Source: Piper betle
Lineage: Eukaryota; Streptophyta; Magnoliopsida; Piperales; Piperaceae
NCBI GenBank assembly: GCA_033002965.1
Contig: JAURVB010012320.1
Span: 248,001 to 312,000, forward strand
Reading direction: 5' to 3'
Length of the DNA stretch: 64,000 bases
The notes under the pieces: model-generated
The model's database searches: none
What the model was told of the DNA's origin: nothing
What the model saw: the letters and a program-made list of their open reading frames with translations, nothing else
Translations under genes and position numbers: made by a program
In this document: one piece after another, positions 37,701 through 43,403 of the stretch
Layout: every line of letters begins with the position of its first letter
How positions within the stretch are numbered: the stretch's first letter is position 1

Positions 37701-38627
37701 CATAAGGCAATAACACAATTCAATGATGAGTCACATATGACTTTGCAAGTACAAAGATAATAGTCTAACAAAGACCCACATAATCAATGAAATTCAAACA
37801 CACATAACTAAGGAGTTAGGATGGCGCATAAGCATGGGAACTAGAGGCCTCTTGAATTTTTTTCAGTAATTGGCAATTTCCCAGATCTTTACTTTCAAAT
37901 TGCAGTACATGCGTGGTGGGTTTTAACTTCTAAATGCAATGGCTGATGTTGCCTTGATTTACCTTGCCATCAACATATTGGCATGGCAGAATGCTTTCAC
38001 ACAAAGACATAGAAATGATTGAAGTTATAAAGCCCCATTTTGATGAGAGTTGTGTTGGATTTTTTGAGCCATGCATGAGGTGTTTTTTAAGATAAGAAAA
38101 GAGGAGAAACCAGAGTTTCTTAATTTGGATATAAAAATCTAAGAGTGGAAATTACATATCTCTTGATTATAGCATTTTGATTGAAAAAAAAGATCAAGAG
38201 AATCCATTATATTGTAAATGTGCGATGTTTTAGGACCACCTGAGTAGTACTTGAAATCTTAATGAAAGTAGCTACTTAAACACTACAGTTTATAGATTAG
38301 TTACTCTGACATATTGATAGATCTAGATATTTTGGACATCTCTTGCATAACAAACAATTAGGAATGGTTAAATACTGAATGGAATTGATTTCAAAAGTAA
38401 CCACTTTGTGGAAGTATTACAGTTTTTTGCTAATTAGCTGAGGTGTTGGATCTGCATGTGAGTTGTGTTTACTAACTTTATTTTCATTTTTGTTAATGCA
38501 AAAAAAAAATGATGCAGGTCCAGATGAATGGAATGAGATTGTGAAGAACGTAATGAAAATTGACTGCAGCTGGAATAGCACAGCTGAAAAATACATCAAT
38601 GTCTACAGATCTGTGCGAGTTCGATAA
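10594..38627 (+). CDS. Starch synthase, plastid, SSIV/SSV-like (15 coding exons)
   Basis: The enzyme family transfers glucose from ADP-glucose to the non-reducing end of alpha-1,4-glucans in plastids. I joined exons 10594-10734, 11582-12106, 12184-12282, 12388-12440, 12929-12986, 13162-13244, 13424-13501, 13614-13693, 15017-15210, 15517-15591, 15823-15863, 16660-16777, 23594-23676, 24147-24220 and 38518-38627. All introns are GT-AG and the phases add up to 603 residues plus stop. The GT5 half starts near residue 102, with KVGGL (Lys115) for ADP-glucose. The GT1 half carries Arg417/Lys422 in TRLVAQKG, Glu501 in EPCGL and KTGGL at 521-525, so the key catalytic residues are present. The N-terminus is Ser/Arg-containing, transit-peptide-like and short. 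It has neither the carbohydrate-binding repeats of SSIII nor the long coiled coils of SSIV. NGLD, followed by an SSIV-like '[10 protein letters not shown]' stretch, suggests the SSIV/SSV/SSVI side of the family; the class needs a tree. Confidence 0.93.
11068..11447. mobile_element. Candidate hAT-like MITE in intron 1
   Basis: The left end 'gggtctgtttggttgtcttg' is the common plant hAT-MITE start. The right end, read on the minus strand, begins 'aagatacatttgattggc' and aligns to it imperfectly. The AT-rich interior has no coding capacity. The terminal inverted repeats are diverged and I could not fix an 8-bp target duplication, so the limits are approximate. Confidence 0.45.
11582..12106 (+). 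CDS. Starch synthase exon 2 (GT5 N-terminal domain)
   Basis: It encodes residues 48-222. A linker ending PFWKRHFP is followed by the start of the GT5 fold, [20 protein letters not shown]. The acceptor is 'ctcagcag', a tandem NAGNAG site; the downstream choice removes one Gln. The donor is 'atgcag|gtctgt'. The open frame continues into the intron, which is why a simple ORF here reads on to 12,286. Confidence 0.93.
12184..12282 (+). CDS. Starch synthase exon 3
   Basis: It encodes 33 residues (223-255) containing [20 protein letters not shown]. This corresponds to the conserved HCHDWQT region of SSIII/SSIV, with Asp replaced by Glu. The acceptor is 'tattgcag|gtcact' and the donor 'cttaag|gtaaat'. 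The intron before it is only 77 bp. Confidence 0.92.
12388..12440 (+). CDS. Starch synthase exon 4
   Basis: It encodes residues 256-273 (first part), [17 protein letters not shown] plus two bases of an Arg codon. TIHN matches the family's conserved T(I/C)HN turn. The acceptor is 'tttatag|aaacct' and the donor 'tgcag|gtaatg'. Confidence 0.9.
12929..12986 (+). CDS. Starch synthase exon 5
   Basis: It completes the split Arg codon and encodes [19 protein letters not shown], to residue 292. The acceptor is 'tattctag|gatcg' and the donor 'gataag|gtgagc'. In the family this stretch leads from TIHN toward the interdomain segment. Confidence 0.88.
13162..13244 (+). CDS. Starch synthase exon 6
   Basis: It encodes residues 293-320 (part), ending [13 protein letters not shown], which matches the conserved 'KGA(V/I)V(F/Y)SN' strand of plant starch synthases. 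The acceptor is 'ccttttag|gctgtt' and the donor 'gtggt|gtaagt'. The last Val codon is split. Confidence 0.92.
13424..13501 (+). CDS. Starch synthase exon 7
   Basis: It begins with the last base of the split Val codon and encodes [18 protein letters not shown] and onward. TVSPTY is invariant in plant GT5 starch synthases. The acceptor is 'atatttcag|tacag' and the donor 'aacaa|gtgaga'. Confidence 0.93.
13614..13693 (+). CDS. Starch synthase exon 8 (NG(I/L)D motif)
   Basis: It encodes [20 protein letters not shown] and a few more residues. The GILNG(I/L)D..W(N/S)PATD block is shared with SSIII/SSIV. The acceptor is 'tgtttag|gtacta' and the donor 'tcagtg|gtatta', phase 1. The next intron is 1.3 kb and contains a candidate MITE. 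Confidence 0.93.
13866..14024. mobile_element. Candidate CACTA-type MITE in intron 8
   Basis: A 159-bp segment begins 'cactacaaaactct' and ends 'agggttttgtagtg'; these 14-bp ends are inverted repeats with two mismatches. The CACTACAAAA end is typical of small CACTA-derived elements in plants. No clear 3-bp target duplication is visible, so the call rests on the termini alone. Confidence 0.55.
14086..14157. repeat. Three short repeats of 'tgtatacaatcatg' in intron 8
   Basis: The motif 'tgtatacaatcatg' occurs three times at about 25-30-bp spacing, just right of the candidate MITE. Each copy contains the palindrome GTATAC. No function is evident. Confidence 0.7.
15017..15210 (+). CDS. Starch synthase exon 9 (start of GT1 half)
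   Basis: It encodes residues 373-437 with [15 protein letters not shown]. The Arg and Lys are the ADP-glucose phosphate-binding pair known from bacterial glycogen synthase. The acceptor is 'cctttcag|cgcaaa'. The donor is chosen at 'gtactt|gtaagg' because it joins in frame to GGQMVLLG in exon 10, as in the family. Confidence 0.92.
15517..15591 (+). CDS. Starch synthase exon 10
   Basis: It encodes 25 residues, [20 protein letters not shown] and onward, the conserved GGQ(F/M)VLLG strand of the GT1 domain. The acceptor is 'ttttgcag|ggtggg' and the donor 'gacaca|gtagga', both phase 0. Confidence 0.93.
15823..15863 (+). CDS. Starch synthase exon 11 (microexon)
   Basis: This 41-bp exon encodes [13 protein letters not shown] plus two bases of an Arg codon. 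It matches the family's '...(D/N)(N/R)VR(L/I)LL.Y' strand. The acceptor is 'tctctgcag|ctaaat' and the donor 'tatag|gtatga'. Confidence 0.88.
16660..16777 (+). CDS. Starch synthase exon 12 (EPCGL catalytic motif)
   Basis: It encodes residues 476-515, including [20 protein letters not shown] and [14 protein letters not shown]. Glu501 of EPCGL is the family's active-site acid. The acceptor must be the second AG of 'ctaatagag|agttg'; the first AG would shift the frame. The donor is 'ggagcg|gtatta'. The following intron is 6.8 kb. Confidence 0.93.
18100..20276. mobile_element. TIR element R5 (hAT-like) in intron 12, carrying an LTR
   Basis: The left end 'tacccatggca' (18,100) and right ends 'tgcaatgggta' (to 20,268) and 'tgccatgggta' (20,445-20,455) are inverted repeats. 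The left flank 'tgtagaa' and the right flank 'tgtagat' (20,270-20,276) resemble a 7-8-bp target duplication. Subterminal 'gagctcgag'-type repeats are typical of non-autonomous hAT elements. No transposase is present. The interior from 18,556 is the R4 LTR. Confidence 0.55.
18556..20121 (+). repeat. R4 LTR, + orientation, inside R5
   Basis: It starts TGTTGAAC and is collinear with the minus-oriented LTR at 32,560-33,970. Matches include 'gcacttcaaactctc', the '...ccataacggctac...gggaaggagcctcc' promoter block and 'gtttgtggggatctaa'. It appears as a solo LTR of about 1.5 kb with no internal region. The right limit is uncertain because this LTR's end lies within the tandem duplication that follows. 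Confidence 0.6.
20090..20463. repeat. 187-bp tandem duplication at the R5/R4 right end
   Basis: The block beginning 'tatttctctccc' and containing 'ataaccccttcacttggctc' occurs twice with a period of 187 bp. Each copy holds the end of the R4 LTR and the end of R5. The duplication therefore came after both insertions. Confidence 0.85.
20988..22653. repeat. Inverted-repeat cluster (three related copies)
   Basis: One arm at about 21,811-22,030 ('cacggttgtcctcaagag', 'ccaaagcttctagtaatttc') is inverted relative to about 22,420-22,653, where 'ctcccgaggacaaccgtg' lies at the far end. A third, direct copy of the left arm lies at about 20,988-21,135. The layout suggests a foldback element of roughly 0.85 kb plus a partial copy. 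No ORF was recognised. Confidence 0.6.
23594..23676 (+). CDS. Starch synthase exon 13 (KTGGL motif)
   Basis: It encodes [20 protein letters not shown] and onward to residue 542. KTGGL is the second signature of starch synthases and binds near the nucleotide-sugar. The acceptor is 'actttcag|gtgcct' and the donor 'aatgg|gtaatg'. Confidence 0.94.
24147..24220 (+). CDS. Starch synthase exon 14
   Basis: It encodes [20 protein letters not shown] followed by LRYKK, matching the family's 'NGF.F...(D/E)...L..AL.RA...Y' helix region. The acceptor is 'ttgccag|ttatg' and the donor 'aagaaag|gtatga', phase 1. It is followed by the 14.3-kb intron 14. Confidence 0.9.
24620..25660. repeat. Direct repeat copy 1 in intron 14
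   Basis: It is collinear with 30,380-31,280. Shared landmarks include 'acatgttttacccattaaaa', 'ttttataatgatagttaaat' and 'tactttgctgacaagtatcg'/'atcttcacgggatgc'. Overall it is diverged but clearly homologous. It differs by a C-rich insertion of roughly 220 bp at 25,284-25,505. No coding capacity. Confidence 0.65.
25284..25505. repeat. C-rich low-complexity tract
   Basis: The + strand is dominated by CCC and CCCC runs (for example 'acgcccccccctccctc'), in contrast to the AT-rich flanks. Both strands are open over part of it, but the translations are Pro-rich or Gly/Arg-rich and low-complexity. The complementary strand has G-quadruplex potential. It interrupts direct-repeat copy 1. Confidence 0.75.
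27550..30038 (-). pseudogene. FAR1/FRS-type MULE transposase, decayed
   Basis: Minus-strand segments spell a FAR1-related Mutator-like transposase in the right order. They are a Pro-rich leader (30,038 to about 29,730), a FAR1 DNA-binding domain (to about 29,280, with [10 protein letters not shown] and [16 protein letters not shown]), the MULE core (29,269-28,443, with [14 protein letters not shown] and [10 protein letters not shown]), and a SWIM zinc finger with CSC...CRH near 28,030-28,077. Two tandem stops interrupt the FAR1 domain before NGFGIRK. The first catalytic Asp of the DDE core is Tyr ([10 protein letters not shown]) and a stop follows AIITD. Frameshifts also occur. It is antisense to the starch synthase inside intron 14. 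Domesticated FRS genes share these domains, but the stops argue for a dead transposon. Confidence 0.85.
28030..28077 (-). other. SWIM zinc-finger remnant of the MULE
   Basis: The minus strand reads [15 protein letters not shown], the CxC...CxH arrangement of the SWIM finger found at the C-terminus of FAR1/FHY3 and MuDR transposases. All four metal ligands are intact although other parts of the gene are broken. Confidence 0.85.
29745..30095. repeat. G-rich tract with minus-strand TATA
   Basis: About 350 bp of + strand is made of G runs (several of 5-12 G). On the minus strand it encodes the Pro-rich N-terminal leader of the MULE ORF. At 29,996-30,003 the minus strand reads 'tataaaag', a good TATA box, although it lies inside the longest open frame. 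The true transposase start may therefore be downstream. Confidence 0.65.
30103..30133. repeat. Perfect 12-bp hairpin
   Basis: The arms 'gagagccgctgg' (30,103-30,114) and 'ccagcggctctc' (30,122-30,133) are perfect inverted repeats around a 7-base loop 'gtaagat'. It lies at the outer edge of the G-rich tract upstream of the minus-strand MULE, where a transposon terminal structure would be expected. Confidence 0.85.
30380..31280. repeat. Direct repeat copy 2 in intron 14
   Basis: It is homologous to 24,620-25,660 in the same orientation but without the C-rich insert. Together the copies bracket the MULE. They may be two insertions of one AT-rich element or a duplicated intron segment. Confidence 0.65.
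32086..32195. repeat. 52-bp tandem duplication
   Basis: The block 'agcttaactcctaacaacaa' through 'agcctaaccaaaaaaa' is repeated head to tail with a 52-bp period and no visible mismatch. The A-run at the end of the second copy is longer. Confidence 0.9.
32355..32530. repeat. Imperfect tandem duplication, about 95 bp
   Basis: The block from 'caacaactgggaaaaatc' to 'gaaagtgaaactgtctat' is followed by a second copy with about 10% differences and a small deletion. It lies at the left edge of the minus-oriented R4 LTR. Confidence 0.75.
32560..33970 (-). repeat. R4 LTR, minus orientation
   Basis: On the minus strand it starts TGTTGAATCTTG at 33,970 and contains the promoter block 'tataaatagggcc' (complement near 33,430). 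It ends near 'gtttgtggggatctaact'. It is collinear with the + copy at 18,556-20,121. Just outside its start, 33,971-33,985 is purine-rich on the minus strand, as expected for a polypurine tract, so this would be a 3' LTR. Confidence 0.65.
34370..34796 (-). repeat. Second partial R4 LTR with polypurine tract
   Basis: This repeats the U3 end of the R4 LTR and its junction. The minus strand reads 'aaaaaagggggaaaa' (34,782-34,796) followed by TGTTAAACCTTGTG. It lies about 0.8 kb from the equivalent point of the first copy, and the sequence beyond the polypurine tract is also repeated (33,986-34,330 versus 34,797-35,110). This points to a segmental tandem duplication. Confidence 0.65.
38518..38627 (+). 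CDS. Starch synthase exon 15 (C-terminus)
   Basis: It completes a Gly codon and encodes [20 protein letters not shown] and onward to a stop at 38,625-38,627. It matches the family C-terminus 'W..LV..VM.IDFSW.SSA..Y..LY'. The acceptor is 'tgatgcag|gtccag', preceded by a run of about ten A and only a distant T-rich tract. Although 14.3 kb from exon 14, phase and homology agree. Confidence 0.9.
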
Positions 38628-38657
38628 TGGTTATTTTGTATTTGCCCTTGCCTCAAG

Positions 38658-38965
38658 GTAGGAAGCTTGGAGTTTATGCTGGTATTCCCTGTACTTTTAA
38701 CTTATTAAATCAGCTATTGGGCAGTGACAAGGAGCATGTAGCTTGATTCAATCAACCTAAATATTACGTCAGAAATGTGTTTTTTTGTCCAGAACTCAGC
38801 TGGTTGGCGTGCTTGGAATATTATATTGGCCGTTATTACAATTGGAAGCTTTATTGTGTTGAGTCTGTTATCTGCAGATTGATTTTTTTCCTTGAAAGAA
38901 TTATTTAGGTGAATGCCAATTCATTGTTTTGCCTAGTTTCCTGTAAGCTTGTTTGTACATTGCAG
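38658..38965 (+). other. Probable 3' UTR intron of the starch synthase gene
   Basis: Thirty bases after the stop codon there is a good donor ('cctcaag|gtagga') and 308 bp later a good acceptor ('ttgtacattgcag|gttt'). The intervening sequence is T-rich before the acceptor. If used, the 3' UTR continues to somewhere before the retrotransposon at 39,135. The junction is under 50 nt from the stop, so nonsense-mediated decay would not be expected. Confidence 0.5.
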
Positions 38966-39134
38966 GTTTAAAGCTTCACTGCTGAGAATGGGATGTACCA
39001 GATGCATATTGCAAGTCATCCATGTATTATGTGGGGCTGGAATGAAAAAGTAACTAGGCATGTTGATCTAGGGAAAATCTAGCAAAGGAGATGGCAAATA
39101 ACTTATATAGTTGGTGTTGGAGCATTGATTGAGG

Positions 39135-39573
39135 TGTAACAACCCGCCTTTTTCACGATCTTTTAATACTCTCTCATATTTCTCATTTCCTTAGTTGACC
39201 TTATTTTTTAAAAATTTCTAATTTAGCCCTACCCATACCGGCTAACTAAGCCTAACTTTAATTTCGATTTAGGTCTAGCCCTTTAGCCAAAGTTTTGACT
39301 TAAACCCCTTTCCTACTAATTGGTTAGCCTTTTATTTCAATATTGGCTCTACTTAAATAACTTTCATGGTCAAAATAAATATTTTTACTAATTTTAATTT
39401 CTTATACAAAGCAAAATCAACTCATCTTCATGTACCATATATTATTTCATATGTCAAGTAGAAAGAAAATTTTTTATTGGCTGAAAATACTAAGTATATA
39501 TTTATTAGTTTTAAGAAACAAATATGTTCAGAATTTAAAATCCATGATAAACAATAAATACTGGTTATTAACA
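39135..39573 (-). repeat. Left (3') LTR of the Ty3 element
   Basis: On the + strand it runs from 'tgtaacaacccgcc' to '...ggttattaaca'; on the minus strand it is a TG...CA LTR of 439 bp. Immediately inside, 'tttccccctttggg' is the complement of a polypurine tract. Confidence 0.7.
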
Positions 39574-39700
39574 TTTCCCCCTTTGGGAAATTGTCCACGA
39601 GACTTTTTCACAAACAATTCCGGATACTTGACCTTCATGTCGGACTCTACCTCTTTTGTGGCTTCTTCCATAACACCTTCATTATTGAGATGATGTTAGT
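39574..39700 (-). other. C-terminal chromodomain-like tail of the Ty3 polyprotein
   Basis: The minus strand encodes EEATKEVESDMKVKYPELF, matching the 'EEATWE.ED.(M/L)...YP.LF' chromodomain core of plant chromoviruses. The frame runs through the polypurine tract into the LTR, as is common in this group. Confidence 0.8.
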
Positions 39701-40267
39701 CCTCAATACTTTTTTCATGTTGTTTAGGGACTTTAAGGACGTCTCAATATATGGCATGTCCTCATGAATCTGTAGATCTTTGTAGTCAAATATTTTGTGA
39801 AGTATCTACAATATACTTCTTTAAATAGATATATAGAATACATCATGTGTTGAATTCAATTTAAGTGGTAATGCTAATTGATATGCTACTTTTCCATCTC
39901 TTTTAAGAATCTCAAATGGGTCCACTAACTAATGATATTTTTAAGAAAATTGGTTCTCCCTTTTTGAATTCCGGTGGCCTTCTTTTAAATTTGCATAACA
40001 CTTTTATCTATCTTGCGCCCTTCAGTCTCTTCTTAATCAGCTCAACTTGCTTAGCAGTTTCTTTGTTCAATTCTGGGCCAACAATAATCGGATGTTTGTT
40101 ATCTAATCAACAGGATGGTGATTGACAATGTCTCCCATAGATTGCTTATATAGTGTCATACTTATGGTAGATTGGTAGCTTATTGTTTGTTATCTAATCA
40201 ACAGGATGGTGATTGACAATGTCTCCCATAGATTGCTTATATAGTGTCATACTAATGGTAGTTGGTC

Positions 40268-40757
40268 TTACCAGCTTCCTTGCCAATTTAATATACAAGA
40301 TCTCACTAAATCTTCTAGTACTTGAATTGTCCTCTCTGACTGATTGTCTATTTGAGGATGAAAAGCTATTCTAAATTTTAATTTTGTGCCCATATCATCT
40401 TGAAATTTCTTCCATATTTTGGTCATAAACTTTGCATGTTTGTCGGACACTATAGATATAGGTTTGCCATACAATCTAACTATATTGTCCATATAGAGTT
40501 GCACCAATTATTGTAGTCACATCGTCACTTAATTAGAATGAAATTACTTGTTATTATTAGTCAATTTACTGCCACCCAAATAGCATCATTATTCTTCCTT
40601 ATTTTGGGCAATCCAACCACAAAATCACTTGTTAATTTTTCCCACTTCTAGTTAGGAATTTAATTTCTAGAGGTTGTAGTTGTCCTTCAGCCCTATGGTG
40701 CTCAAATTTCACTTATTTGCAAGTTAAACACTTTGAAACAAAGCTAGCAATATCCCT
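40268..40757 (-). pseudogene. Integrase core of the Ty3 element
   Basis: The minus strand encodes SDKHAKFMTKIWKKF and AFHPQIDNQSERTIQVLED, with the second Asp and the Glu of the D,D-35-E core. Upstream, GLPK...NNDAIWVAVN replaces the first catalytic Asp with Asn and is followed by a stop. At the right edge, SFVSKCLTC is the second half of the HHCC finger, cut off here by the R1 insertion. Confidence 0.85.
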
Positions 40758-42679
40758 TTGTAACACCCCAATTTTTGTTCACCTAAGAACTAAATTAAAA
40801 ATGTTACAATCTAGTTGAGTTATGTTTAAAATTGTTGGTCAGTAACACTCGATCGATAAAATAGATCGAAACAACCCGTTTAGTGTCACGAGAATGGGAG
40901 ACATTGTTAAATACGCGTCAAAACACATCAAATATATGTAAAAGTAAGCAAAATAAATAATTGCGTCGAGCTCAAGTGTGTGTAGCGTTTATCTGTCCTT
41001 CTATTAAAGTTGACTAAGGATTTGTAAGACCTACATATACTATATGAAAAATGTTAGTAATAAATGTTATTGGTTCGAAAAATAACTAATAAAAATTGGC
41101 AAATAAGTATTCTATTACCCACAAAAAATTATGAAACTTCAAGATTGTCTCACACTGGGCGGTAACAAACATACTTAAAGCAAATGTTGCCTCGCATGTA
41201 CGACTAATGTTCATATTCATGTTCATATTCATGCATATAACGCTTACGCCCTCACATCTTCTATATTTCATTAGCCATGGCACTGGAGTGGCAAAAGGAA
41301 CAGTTAAGTTAGTGCCACAAATTCTAGAAATGTGCTGCATTATGCAATACCCTCATACACTGCACTACCTCAAGGTTTGAAGGAGTACTAGTGCGATTCA
41401 TACATATCTTCATACCGCTCACTCTCCTATTTGTGAAATCTATAAAAATTTGCGAACTCATATAATAGGCTTACGAAAGAGGCTTGCATTACATATTTCT
41501 GGATCTTCAGTTCGAAAACTAATAAGGGATCTCATCCTCGTAGCTTTATTAAGCATGTGCAGAAACATAACTAAATGGCCCGCCATTAGAGGGATCTTGT
41601 AAAACACTGTCAATGTCGTCTTACATCTAAAACACGATTAAACTCGACATGCAGGGAGTCAAGTAGAGAGGGAGAGTCCAACGGACTTGTGGTCTAAGCT
41701 CCAAGTGTATCCGCACATCTACGACGAGCTCGGACTCCAAAACCTAAATTGAAACCCACCACTAAGTAAAATACTAAGAACTCTATATGATGCATGCTTG
41801 TGTTGTATGCTCATATCATCAATACATCACAATAAAGAAAACATTGTTAACAAACCTATAACTAAATATGTGGCACACAAATCGAGTCATTATAAAAAAT
41901 AATAATAATAAAATAAATAAAAAAGAAAATACACTCATAGATAATTAGGTAAATAATAAATACATAAACATAAATAATACTCTAATCACAAAATAATATA
42001 TAATTATGCTATACTAATATATAGGTAAACATGATTAAATATCAACACATACTCATATTAGTAAACATATAAATAAATAAATAAATAAACAAATAGTTAA
42101 TACTTGTTAATCATGAATATATAATATCATAGTCATATAATATAAGAATACATAATTAAATACAAATACATAATAACATACACATAATGAACAAGTATAT
42201 ATATATATACAATTTAGTAGACATAATAAGACTAATATTTATAAGTAAATATAATATTAATAATAACAAATAATCATGTAAAGCCTTCATCAAGTATGAT
42301 ACACATAGAAATAAAAATAAATAAATAAAACAATAAATAAAGAAAAATAATCATAACACCTTATTATGCTAAATCATGTGAATATACATCTAAGCTAATA
42401 CATGGGTTTCCAAATTACCAAAAACGGCCGAAAGCAGTTGAAAATGAGCTAAATTGAATAGAACCAAGCTGAACCAAATCAGAGTTGAACCAACTTGATC
42501 TGGGTTAGCTGGAAAATGGACCGGGTTGACTGGGCGGACATGATGGCATGAACTCAGGCACGACCAAGCGAACTTGGGCATGACCAGGCATACGCAAACT
42601 CGGGTAGCAAAGCATGTAGGTAAACACGGCAAATGAGCGGATGGGGGCGGTCGAGCTAGCGTTGCCAGAAAACATTGAT

Positions 42680-43171
42680 TGTAACGACCCAGCCAAAGGT
42701 ACAATGTAATGGGCTAGAGTCATTTCTTTCAAATGGGTACCCCGAAGAGTTAAAGATCTATAGTCCATTCCCACTTATAAACAGGATTTCTTCGAGTAGG
42801 TATTAGATGTTGGGACTAAGTTGAGGGATCTCAAAATCAACCCACCTTAGGAAATTTCGTCCCGAAATGCCTATACTTTGCCCATTGCTAGCCCCAGCCC
42901 AGGACCTTTCTGGCCCGTGACGGGCAGCCTAGCCAACGTCCCTAGTCTTGCCCACCATCGAACATGTAACGAAGTCGGCTCTGATACCATTTGTAACGAC
43001 CCAGCCCAAAGTAGAACGTAATGGGCTAAGTCATTTCTTTAAAATGGGTACCCCGAAAGTTAAAGATCTATAGTCCATTCCCACTTATAAACAGGATCTT
43101 CTCCCAGTAGGTATTAGATGTGGGACTAAGTTGAGGATCTCACAATCCACCCAAAGTTGAGGGATTTCACA
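42680..43171 (-). mobile_element. TRIM retrotransposon (two LTRs plus a third LTR stub)
   Basis: LTRs of about 155 bp lie at 42,680-42,835 and 42,992-43,144, running TGTAACGACCC to GGGATCTCACA. They flank an internal region of about 156 bp. A primer site 'tggtatcagagcc' (complement 42,977-42,989) and a G-rich polypurine tract give minus orientation. After the second LTR come nine bases of internal sequence and an 18-bp LTR end (43,154-43,171), the stub of a third LTR. It is inserted in the R1 LTR. Confidence 0.88.
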
Positions 43172-43403
43172 ATATTGTGGGCCTAGCGGCTAGGTGTTAC
43201 TCACCAGCTTAAGAACGATAGGGGGCATCATGGCGGATGTGCTGGTGGTGACGATAGGAGGTGTCTAACCACTGGCTAGCCAAAAAATGGCCAGGAAGTG
43301 GCGGTATCACCAAGGGGTGCGGTGACGTAGCTGGCGGTGATCACGGCCGTGGTGGTGGTCATAAGTTGTCTCAAAATGGAGATCTAGGCAAGATGAAGTT
43401 GTG

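Larger units (their letters stand above)
24221..38517 (+). other. Intron 14 of the starch synthase gene (14.3 kb)
   Basis: This very long intron lies before the last coding exon. It contains a direct-repeat pair, a C-rich tract, an antisense MULE, LTR fragments and short tandem repeats, annotated separately. Stretches 25,660-27,500, 31,290-32,080 and 35,110-38,490 show no recognisable gene. A purine-rich segment at 35,600-35,930 and an LTR-like stretch at 36,000-36,500 (minus-strand TATA-like 'aaataggggac') resemble retroelement leaders. Confidence 0.85.

Noticed and set aside
38518..38663. Possible C-terminal frameshift extending the protein past 38,627
   Set aside because: Careful reading of 38,571-38,627 shows a continuous family-like frame to a TAA, so no frameshift is needed.
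42977..42989. Possible tRNA-related gene fragment
   Set aside because: The 13-bp match to initiator tRNA-Met is the primer-binding site of the TRIM; no tRNA cloverleaf is present.
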